NCBI GenBank assembly: GCA_014584575.1
Contig: JACTMP010000025.1
Coordinates: 1 to 60,110, forward strand
Direction: 5' to 3'
Length of the DNA: 60,110 nt
From: Chloroflexota bacterium
GTDB lineage: Bacteria > Chloroflexota > Anaerolineae > Promineifilales > Promineifilaceae
The translations under genes and the position numbers were made by a program. Positions within the stretch are counted from its first letter, which is position 1, and each line of letters begins with the position of its first letter. Positions 17,041 through 23,636 of the stretch are shown piece by piece. The notes beneath the pieces were generated by a model. That model had not been told where the DNA came from. It searched no databases and saw only the letters and a program-made list of their open reading frames with translations.

Positions 17041-17091
17041 CTGGCAACATTCGCAATGCAGGCTACAATTTGACCGGTGGATTTTGGTCAA
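17041..17091 (+). promoter_or_regulatory. Promoter and TTGACC-N10-GGTCAA operator before proline dehydrogenase
   Basis: CTGGCA (17041-17046), a 17-bp spacer and TACAAT (17064-17069) form a plausible sigma-70 promoter. Directly downstream, TTGACC (17070-17075) and GGTCAA (17086-17091) form a palindrome with a 10-bp centre, 19 bp before the start codon. The same arms and spacing occur at the tetR promoter (50433-50454). Repression by that TetR protein is an inference. Confidence 0.5.
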
Positions 17092-17110
17092 TATCCACAA
17101 CCCAGGAGAT

Positions 17111-18127
17111 ATGAAAAACCCCAAAAAACTCCCACTTATTTTTCTCATCACACTGGTCGGCTCCCTGTTGTTATTGTATTGGTTTGGCGAACGCTGGCTG
17201 CGGGTGATGTTGTTGTATCTGTCTACGGCCGTGTGGGCGCAATATCTGGTCACACAAACCGGGCTGGCCTGGCGCGTCGCCAGCCGCTTCATTGCCGGCG
17301 AAACGGTGGATGACGCTATTGCCGCTGCCCGCACTGTGAACAGCCGGGGGCTGGCGGCCACCCTCAACTACCTGGGTGAACACGTGCATACGCCGCAGGA
17401 AGCCGCCAACGCCCGCGACGAGATCGTGCGGCTGCTGGACTGCATCCACCAGAGCGGTGTAGAGGCGAACGTGTCGGTGAAACCCAGCCAGCTTGGTCTA
17501 AACATAGACCCGGTACTTTTGTACGAAAATCTGCACGTAGTTCTTGACCGCGCCCGGCAAACCAATAACCGCGTCCGCATTGACATGGAAGAAAGCAGCA
17601 CCGTAGACACCACGTTGGGCATTTACCGCCGGTTAAGGGATGACGATGGGTACGGCCGTCATGTTGGTGTGGTCATCCAGGCGTATCTTTTCCGCAGCGC
17701 CCAAGACATTGCCGCCCTGGTGGCGGAGGGCGCCTGGGTGCGGCTGTGCAAAGGGGCATATGCCGAGCCGCCCGAAGTGGCCTTTCCCCAAAAAGCGGAT
17801 ACCGACGCCAGCTTTGTGCAATTGGCCCAAACCATGCTCAGCGCCGGAGCGCGGCAGCGTGGTGTGTTCCCCTGTTTCGCCACGCACGATGAAACGATGG
17901 TGCAGGCTATCAGGCAATTTGTGCAGGTGCAGCAAATCCCGCTCGATGCCTTCGAGTTTCAAATGTTGTATGGCATTCGGCGCGAGTTACAAGAGCAACT
18001 GGCGGCGCAGGGCTACCGGGTGCGGGTATACATTCCCTATGGCACGGCCTGGTACCCCTATTTTGTGCGCCGACTGGCAGAACGGCCCGCGAATTTGTGG
18101 TTCTTTATTGGAAATCTGCTGCGCTAA
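17111..18127 (+). CDS. Proline dehydrogenase
   Basis: 338 residues from the ATG at 17111 (AGGAGAT immediately upstream; the frame extends to 16967 across the promoter). An N-terminal hydrophobic helix (LPLIFLITLVGSLLLLYWF) may anchor it to the membrane. FAD-barrel motifs of ProDH/PutA follow: VSVKPSQLGL, IDMEESS, VRLCKGAYAEPPEVAF, FATHDE, FEFQMLYGIRREL and YIPYGTAWYPYFVRRLAERP. It oxidises proline to pyrroline-5-carboxylate, passing electrons to quinone. It is monofunctional; no P5C dehydrogenase is adjacent. It is divergent from the large kinase. Confidence 0.9.
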   Translation: MKNPKKLPLIFLITLVGSLLLLYWFGERWLRVMLLYLSTAVWAQYLVTQTGLAWRVASRFIAGETVDDAIAAARTVNSRGLAATLNYLGEHVHTPQEAANARDEIVRLLDCIHQSGVEANVSVKPSQLGLNIDPVLLYENLHVVLDRARQTNNRVRIDMEESSTVDTTLGIYRRLRDDDGYGRHVGVVIQAYLFRSAQDIAALVAEGAWVRLCKGAYAEPPEVAFPQKADTDASFVQLAQTMLSAGARQRGVFPCFATHDETMVQAIRQFVQVQQIPLDAFEFQMLYGIRRELQEQLAAQGYRVRVYIPYGTAWYPYFVRRLAERPANLWFFIGNLLR

Positions 18128-18516
18128 TTGCCAAACAACCGCACCCACAGCGGCGGCCCCAGGATAAGCAGGCCAATCAGCACCGCCCCACACGCGCCCA
18201 CCAGCACGGCAGCGGCGGCTACATCTTTGGCCGTTTTCGCCAGGGGGTGCGGCGTCGGCGATGCCAGGTCTACCACTGCTTCAATGGCGGTGTTGACAAA
18301 TTCAGCCACCCAGACAGCCATAAACGTGAGGATGAGAATGGCCCAATCGGTGCGGGGCAAACGCAGCCACAGAGCGAGAATGATCACCAGGAAGGTAATG
18401 AGGGCGTGAATCCAGGCATTGGGCTGGGTGCGTAACACATGCTGCCAACCGGCAAAGGCGTAGTGGAAACTTTTCAGGCGGCGGTAAAGTAGGGAGCGAT
18501 GGGGTTGTTCGGGCAC
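18124..18516 (-). CDS. dgkA: Diacylglycerol / undecaprenol kinase (DgkA family)
   Basis: 130 residues with three membrane helices. The family motif EFVNTAIEAVVDLASP carries the catalytic and metal-binding acidic residues, followed by AKTAKDVAAAAVLV. It phosphorylates undecaprenol or diacylglycerol in the membrane, recycling lipid carriers for wall synthesis. It follows ybeY after 4 nt in the classic pgpH-ybeY-dgkA order. Its end overlaps by 4 bp the convergent proline dehydrogenase stop. Confidence 0.88.
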   Translation of the reverse strand: MPEQPHRSLLYRRLKSFHYAFAGWQHVLRTQPNAWIHALITFLVIILALWLRLPRTDWAILILTFMAVWVAEFVNTAIEAVVDLASPTPHPLAKTAKDVAAAAVLVGACGAVLIGLLILGPPLWVRLFGN

Positions 18517-18520
18517 GGCT

Positions 18521-18988
18521 TTACTCCGGCGAAGTGATTTCCGCCCCGATTTGCGCCAGGATCGAATTTTGCGCCCACCACATCACCTTTTTTTCTTCCG
18601 GCTCTTCGTGGTCATGCCCTAGCAGGTGCAGCGTCCCGTGAATGGTGAGCAGTTGCAATTCGTCTTTAAGTGTATGGCCGCTTTCTCTGGCCTGGCGCTG
18701 GGCCATGGGCACGGAAATGGCAATGTCGCCCAGGTATGGGTCTTCTTCGCCCATGTAAGCCAGCGGCAATTTTTCGGCGGGAAAGCTGAGAACATCGGTG
18801 GGGGCATTTATGCCGCGAAAATCGTTGTTTAGCTGCTGAAGCTGCTCATCGCTGGTGAGCAGCACCGAGACGGCGGCGGGCGGTTTGACCCGTTCGTGGC
18901 GTAAAGTTTCGCTGACTGCGCCGCTCACGGCCGTGACAATGGAGCGGATCACCTTGAATTTCTGGATGACTTCAATGTTATAGGTCAT
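18521..18988 (-). CDS. ybeY: Endoribonuclease YbeY
   Basis: 155 residues. The zinc motif is TIHGTLHLLGHDHEEPEE, with three His that bind the metal. SFPAEKLP and the DIAISVPMAQRQA region are family features. It acts in 16S rRNA 3' maturation and ribosome quality control. The start lies 4 nt downstream of the pgpH stop, so it is probably translated from the same message. Confidence 0.93.
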   Translation of the reverse strand: MTYNIEVIQKFKVIRSIVTAVSGAVSETLRHERVKPPAAVSVLLTSDEQLQQLNNDFRGINAPTDVLSFPAEKLPLAYMGEEDPYLGDIAISVPMAQRQARESGHTLKDELQLLTIHGTLHLLGHDHEEPEEKKVMWWAQNSILAQIGAEITSPE

Positions 18989-18992
18989 GGGG

Positions 18993-21191
18993 CTACCCTA
19001 TCTGGTCAATTATTACTTCTGTTTCTGATTCGGGTGTGGTGGGTATGGGATTTCCATTGGTGGCCGCGGCGGCCGGTGTTGTTGAGTCGGTTCGCAGGGG
19101 TAACGGCCGTGTCTCTGGAATTTGCAGCGCCTCATTACCGGGATAACGGGTGCGCACATGGAAGCGTCCTTTCAACGTCTTGATAAACGAGGCGCGAATC
19201 AGCCGGATGTCGCCCAAAGTCAACCCGGAGTCATCCAACTGCCCCTCGGTTAAATCTTCATCAATCAACGTATTCACCAGCCGCTCGATCTCCTTCTCCG
19301 TGTTCGGTTGCAGGGCGCGTGAAGTAGACTCGACGGCATCGGCCAACATCACAATGCCCGCTTCGCGGGAGCGGGGCCGGGGGCCGGGGTAACGGAATTT
19401 TTCACGATCCACCTGGCTGGCATCCTCATCGGCCAGCGCCACCGCCTTGTGATAAAACCCTTTGACAAGGCGCTGCCCATGATGTTCGGCGATAAAGTCC
19501 CGAATACGGTCAGGCAATCTATATTGCTGCGCCAGTTCCAGGCCGTCCGTCACATGGCTGAGGATGATGCGGCCGCTGGTGTAGGGGTCCAGGGCGTCAT
19601 GGGGGTTGATCCCCTCCTGGTTTTCGGTGAAAAAGGCGGGGCGGTTCATTTTGCCAATGTCATGGTAAAACGCGCCCACACGAATCAAGGTGCTGTTGGC
19701 TTTTATTTGTTCGGCAGCCTGCTCCGCCAGATTGGCTACCATGATGCTGTGATGGTAAGTGCCTGGGGCGCGCCGCAATAACTCTTGCAGCAGTGGATGG
19801 TCTAAACGGGACAATTCCTGTAATTGCAGCGTGGTGGTGACGCCAAAGATGCTGCCCATGATGAAAAAACCTACCAGCGTCAGCGCCGCTGAGAGCAGCC
19901 CGTTACCCACTGCGTAACCCAGGTTTTCCAAGATAGAAACCGGGTCACTGATGGTCTGGCTGAATTGGAAGGCAACGATAATGACGGCATATCCAACGGC
20001 GGCGGCCAGCCCGGCGCGAAAGAAGGAATTGACCCGCTGGGCGTCATGTAATGTCAATACAGCTAATAATCCGCCGGCCGCCGTATAGAGGGCGATTTCC
20101 AAAGAATTGGCGGCATTAAAACCAATTAACCCGGCCAGAATCATGGTGAAAACGATGGACAGGCGCACATCAAACAGCACACTGAGTATGAGCGAAAAGG
20201 CGGCCATTGGGTAGAGATATGCCAACAGGCCGGGACTGGCTAACATGAAACGGGCGACCAGGGCAAAGGCCAGAATGAGGCCGGTGAGAGCAGTGAGATA
20301 ACGGCCGTTGCCCGCACGACGGCCGTGATAAAACTGCCGCCAGTACAATGCAATTAACACGCTGCTGAGCAGGCACAAAATGGCAATGGCCGTCACAAAA
20401 CGCCAGTCGGTCTGGCGTTGTAACAGCCCCAACTGGGTCATTTTTTCAATGTGTCGTTCGGTGACAATATCACCGGCGCGCACCACCAGTTCATCTTTGG
20501 CTACCGTCACCGGAAAGGGGGGAACGGCCGTGGCTGCTTCTTCCCGCCGCCGCTCGGTTTCGGCGGGATCAGGCTCCATCGTAGGCACAATAAAACGAGG
20601 CGCCAGGAACCGCACCACCCGTTCCTGGGTGGGGCTTAGGTCCAGGCTGGCGTCGCGCTGTGCCTGTTGTTGCAGCTCGCGCAGCTGGCTCTCGCGGATT
20701 TCGCGGCGCATCAAGTCCCCGACAATACGCTGTACTTCCGATTTGACACGGGCGTACTCGGAATCGCTCATGTTGAGCAAGTCAAGCGCTATCTGCTCTT
20801 CCAGGTTTAGCCCGACAATGGCTTCCAGATAGGTTAGCTTGGCTTCAGTAGAAGATTGGGTATCCGCGCGAACGATATCCACGAAGGCGAACGTTTGCCC
20901 TACCCGGTTTAATTGAAAACGCCCTACATCCCCTTCAATGCGTTTGTACTGTTCAGGCACCGAGGCTCTGGCTTGCTCTTGCGCCAGACGTAAAGCGACA
21001 GCACTCTCGTAGGTCATGGCGCGGGGGGCAAACAAATCCTCCGGCGCCGGCAGCCCTTCAATGACTCTGGCTTCGGCGGGTGTAAGCAACGTAAATGAAA
21101 AAATGAGGGTGAGTCCCAGCGTGAGCACGGCCGTAAATATCCATAAAATGGAATCTTGTGCTGTTTGCCGCCAGCGGCGCTGCTCTTCCAT
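18993..21191 (-). CDS. 7TM-HD phosphohydrolase (PgpH/YqfF-type c-di-AMP phosphodiesterase)
   Basis: 732 residues. One N-terminal membrane helix is followed by a long extracellular domain (about 50-270) and seven membrane helices (about 280-480). The cytoplasmic HD domain contains APGTYHHSIMVANLAEQA, GAFYHDIGKM and AEHHGQRLVKGFYHKA, all His/Asp metal ligands. In Gram-positives this family hydrolyses c-di-AMP to pApA. The C-terminal tail is low-complexity (Thr/Pro/Glu). It is the upstream partner of ybeY and dgkA. No c-di-AMP cyclase is in the window. Confidence 0.9.
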   Translation of the reverse strand: MEEQRRWRQTAQDSILWIFTAVLTLGLTLIFSFTLLTPAEARVIEGLPAPEDLFAPRAMTYESAVALRLAQEQARASVPEQYKRIEGDVGRFQLNRVGQTFAFVDIVRADTQSSTEAKLTYLEAIVGLNLEEQIALDLLNMSDSEYARVKSEVQRIVGDLMRREIRESQLRELQQQAQRDASLDLSPTQERVVRFLAPRFIVPTMEPDPAETERRREEAATAVPPFPVTVAKDELVVRAGDIVTERHIEKMTQLGLLQRQTDWRFVTAIAILCLLSSVLIALYWRQFYHGRRAGNGRYLTALTGLILAFALVARFMLASPGLLAYLYPMAAFSLILSVLFDVRLSIVFTMILAGLIGFNAANSLEIALYTAAGGLLAVLTLHDAQRVNSFFRAGLAAAVGYAVIIVAFQFSQTISDPVSILENLGYAVGNGLLSAALTLVGFFIMGSIFGVTTTLQLQELSRLDHPLLQELLRRAPGTYHHSIMVANLAEQAAEQIKANSTLIRVGAFYHDIGKMNRPAFFTENQEGINPHDALDPYTSGRIILSHVTDGLELAQQYRLPDRIRDFIAEHHGQRLVKGFYHKAVALADEDASQVDREKFRYPGPRPRSREAGIVMLADAVESTSRALQPNTEKEIERLVNTLIDEDLTEGQLDDSGLTLGDIRLIRASFIKTLKGRFHVRTRYPGNEALQIPETRPLPLRTDSTTPAAAATNGNPIPTTPESETEVIIDQIG

Positions 21192-21270
21192 TAAAGTTGT
21201 TACCTGGGAGTTGAAAGCTGGAATCCGAAGTCCGGGGACCGAAGCCCACTTACCGGTTGCCGCCTATCGC

Positions 21271-21720
21271 TTACCGTTCCTGAAGGAGGGTGCGCACCAC
21301 GTCGTTTACCATACGGCCGTCAGCTTTCCCTTTCACCTGGGGCATCAATTTTGCCATCACCTGCCCCATGCCTTTCGCGTCGGTTACGCCCAATTCCACA
21401 ATAGCCTGCCGCGCCAACTGCTCTACCTGGGCCTGGCTCATCATCTGTGGCAAAAAGGTCTCAATGATCGTCAATTGTTTTTGTTCTTCGTCCACCAGGT
21501 CGGCGCGACCCGCTTTTTCATAATCCGCCATGCTTTCACGCCGTTGTTTGGCCTGTTTTTGCAATATCGCCTGCACACCATCCTCATCCAGCGTCACCTG
21601 CCGGTCAATCTCTTCTTGTTTGATGGCTGCCTGTAATAGACGAATGGTATCACGCCGTTCCACATCTCCGGCGCGCATGGCAATTTTTAGTTCGTCTGCT
21701 AACCGCTCTTTCAATGTCAT
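21271..21720 (-). CDS. yqeY: GatB/YqeY-domain protein
   Basis: 149 residues with GGAGGATACC upstream of the ATG. It matches YqeY: MTLKERLADELKIAMRAGD at the start, then ALIRLLQAAIK-like helices, a QAKQRRESMADYEKAGR segment, and the C-terminal KGMGQVMAKLMPQVKGKADGRMVNDVVRTLL that resembles the GatB tail domain binding tRNA. It is commonly linked to rpsU and pgpH. Its exact role is unsettled (possibly tRNA-related). Confidence 0.9.
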   Translation of the reverse strand: MTLKERLADELKIAMRAGDVERRDTIRLLQAAIKQEEIDRQVTLDEDGVQAILQKQAKQRRESMADYEKAGRADLVDEEQKQLTIIETFLPQMMSQAQVEQLARQAIVELGVTDAKGMGQVMAKLMPQVKGKADGRMVNDVVRTLLQER

Positions 21721-21785
21721 TCCCGGTATCCTCCATTGCAGATTGTAACATTGGCAGGGGGGGTGTCAACGGCCGTGACCTGTGA

Positions 21786-21826
21786 GGGGGTGTGTGATGT
21801 GTGATGTGTCATGTGTCATGTCAGGT
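21786..21826. repeat. Iterated GTGTGAT words after TauE/SafE-like gene
   Basis: Tandem TGTGATG units followed by TGTCATG units (GTGTGATGTGTGATG then GTCATGTGTCATG) lie just past the 3' end of the minus-strand TauE-like gene and upstream of yqeY. Pairing between the two halves is partial. It belongs to the same general class of word-repeat punctuation as 5239-5287. Confidence 0.5.
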
Positions 21827-21833
21827 TCAGCCT

Positions 21834-22550
21834 CTAACCGAAGGTGAGGCGTAGCCCGATAAATAACAGAAGGAGCAGCACGAATTTGCGGAAGGTGGTG
21901 GGCGGTATACGACCACCCAATATAACCCCCATGAGCAGCCCGATTGCCGCCGCCGGTAAGGCGAGCCAGACATAGCGCCATACGGCGGGCGTGATATTGC
22001 CTTCCAGCCAATGCCCTACCAACACCAACAGGCCGGTGGGCAGAAAAAAGCCTTGCAAATTGCCTTTGAATTCGGCCGGAGACCAGCGGCGACAGTTGCC
22101 ATAGATGATAACCGGTGGCCCGCTGGTGTTGTAAATGCCGCCAATCACCCCGGCGGCAAAACCAAACAGCCAGGCCCAATGGGGATGGGTAAGCCGGGGC
22201 AAATAGGGCGAGATCAGCGCATATGCCGCATAACCGGCGACAATAACCCCCAATACCCGCGCTCCCAGCGCCGGATCAACAACCCGCAGCAAATACAAGC
22301 CAATGGGTGTACCTATAAAAGCGGCCAAAACCAGCCGCCACACAGCTCTACCATTCACAGCCGCCCGAAAATAGAGAAGCAGAATGAACTCAACCACCAG
22401 CCCCACCGCCGACATAAGAGGTGCAGCCACAGGGAGACCAACAACGGCCGTCAGCAATGGCATGGATACCAGCGCCAACCCAAACCCGGTGGCTGCCTGT
22501 ACCAGGACGGCCAGAAATACAATCACCATCGCCAAAAATTCTGTGGACAT
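21834..22550 (-). CDS. TauE/SafE family membrane transporter (sulfite/anion exporter-like)
   Basis: 238 residues from the ATG at 22550; the frame extends upstream into the asparaginase gene. About eight membrane helices. The family repeats are seen as QAATGFGLALVSMPLL near the start and GFAAGVIGGIYNTSGPPVIIYG in the middle, the two inverted half-signatures of TauE/SafE. Substrates in the family include sulfite, sulfoacetate and other organic anions; none can be assigned. It lies 28 nt downstream of the asparaginase gene on the same strand. Confidence 0.82.
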   Translation of the reverse strand: MSTEFLAMVIVFLAVLVQAATGFGLALVSMPLLTAVVGLPVAAPLMSAVGLVVEFILLLYFRAAVNGRAVWRLVLAAFIGTPIGLYLLRVVDPALGARVLGVIVAGYAAYALISPYLPRLTHPHWAWLFGFAAGVIGGIYNTSGPPVIIYGNCRRWSPAEFKGNLQGFFLPTGLLVLVGHWLEGNITPAVWRYVWLALPAAAIGLLMGVILGGRIPPTTFRKFVLLLLLFIGLRLTFG

Positions 22551-22578
22551 GCGTCTGGAAGAGGTGGATAAACGGTGG

Positions 22579-23445
22579 CTACCTGCCGACCGTTGGCGCT
22601 TGCTCGCCGGCCGCCCAGGCATGTGGCATAGCGGCCGTGTTAAAGGCGATACCGACCTGCCCCAGGAAATCAATGGCGATCAGGCCACCTTCACCATCGG
22701 TGCGCTGGCTGAGCTGGCGCACGGCCGTTTCCCCCGCCAACTGCGCCGAAAAACCCATAGCCACCAGATCACATACCTGCTTGCTGCTCAACAGCTTCAT
22801 CAACGATTCGCCATGCCCGGTGGCGCTAACGGCTGCGGTGCGGTTGTCGGCGTAACCGCCCGCACCCACCAATGGGCTGTCGCCCACCCGGCCAGGCATC
22901 TTGTAGCGCGTACCGCCGGTCGAAGTCGCTGCCGCCAGATTACCGTTAGCGTCTAAGGCCACCGCACCCACCGTATCGCTGGTAGGCGTCGGTTGGGATT
23001 GTGCGGCCATCTCCTCCACCCACAAGTCGGCCAGTTCACAACGGGGAAAGCCAATGCTGTCGGCGAAGGCCGCCGCGCCGGCGCCCACCAGAAAGTGATG
23101 GGGCGTATCGGTCATCACCCGCCGGGCCAGGCTGATGGGGTAGCGCACATATTGGACGGCGGCGACCGCGCCCAGGTTGAGGCTACGGCCGTCCATAATC
23201 AACGCATCCATCTCAATCTCCCCGTTCCGGTTGGGGAAACTGCCCCGGCCCGCATCCAGCACCGGGCAATCTTCGAGCACACGCACGGCCGTTTCCACCG
23301 CATCCAGGGCGCCGCCCCCGGCCAGCAGCACCCGCTGCCCGGCCTGCGCCGCCTCCCGGCACGCCTCCATCGCCGTCACCAGGCGCGCCGATGTCAACTC
23401 CCATGCTCCGGCCCCACCATGCACCACAATCACCGGTTTACCCAT
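22579..23445 (-). CDS. Isoaspartyl peptidase / plant-type L-asparaginase (Ntn hydrolase)
   Basis: 288 residues from the ATG at 23445, with AGGAG 6 nt upstream. The N-terminus PVIVVHGGAGAWE is the family opening. Autocleavage should occur before Thr in SDTVGAVALDANGNLAAATSTGG, exposing the catalytic Thr of the beta subunit. GRVGDSPLVGAGGYAD is the substrate-binding loop. It removes isoaspartyl residues from peptides or hydrolyses asparagine. It is probably co-transcribed with the TauE-like gene. Confidence 0.92.
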   Translation of the reverse strand: MGKPVIVVHGGAGAWELTSARLVTAMEACREAAQAGQRVLLAGGGALDAVETAVRVLEDCPVLDAGRGSFPNRNGEIEMDALIMDGRSLNLGAVAAVQYVRYPISLARRVMTDTPHHFLVGAGAAAFADSIGFPRCELADLWVEEMAAQSQPTPTSDTVGAVALDANGNLAAATSTGGTRYKMPGRVGDSPLVGAGGYADNRTAAVSATGHGESLMKLLSSKQVCDLVAMGFSAQLAGETAVRQLSQRTDGEGGLIAIDFLGQVGIAFNTAAMPHAWAAGEQAPTVGR

Positions 23446-23476
23446 CACGCACTCCTGTTTTTTGTGCATCCCCACC

Positions 23477-23504
23477 TTGACGTAGAGATCACATTTGTTA
23501 TAAT
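23477..23504 (+). promoter_or_regulatory. Sigma-70 promoter of tRNA-Asn
   Basis: TTGACG (23477-23482) and TATAAT (23499-23504) are separated by 16 bp. The predicted start is near 23511, about 8 nt before the mature tRNA. This is the cleanest promoter in the window. Confidence 0.8.
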
Positions 23505-23518
23505 CCCGCTCGCTGCGT

Positions 23519-23590
23519 TCCTCAGTAGCTCAATGGCAGAGCATGCGGCTGTTAACCGCAGGGTTGTTGGTTCGAGTCCAACCTGAGGAG
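23519..23590 (+). tRNA. tRNA-Asn (anticodon GTT)
   Basis: Acceptor arms TCCTCAG (23519-23525) and CTGAGGA (23583-23589) pair perfectly, with discriminator G at 23590. The D arm begins AGCTC, the anticodon stem TGCGG/CCGCA holds the loop CTGTTAA with anticodon GTT, and the T arm reads GTTGG-TTCGAGT-CCAAC. CCA is not encoded (TAA follows), so it must be added by the CCA transferase. Confidence 0.97.
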
Positions 23591-23602
23591 TAAGAAGAAT
23601 AG

Positions 23603-23636
23603 AAACCGGGTTTTTCTTCAGGAACCCGGTTTTTTT
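23603..23636 (+). terminator. Rho-independent terminator of tRNA-Asn
   Basis: AAACCGGGTT (23603-23612) pairs perfectly with AACCCGGTTT (23623-23632), and seven T follow the stem (23630-23636). It starts 12 nt after the tRNA and reaches the end of the convergent SEDS-PBP gene. Confidence 0.92.

Noticed and set aside
16990..17367. N-terminal extension of the four-GAF kinase (126 extra codons)
   Set aside because: It would cover the proline dehydrogenase promoter and start; the ATG at 16989 has AGGAG and begins the plausible protein.
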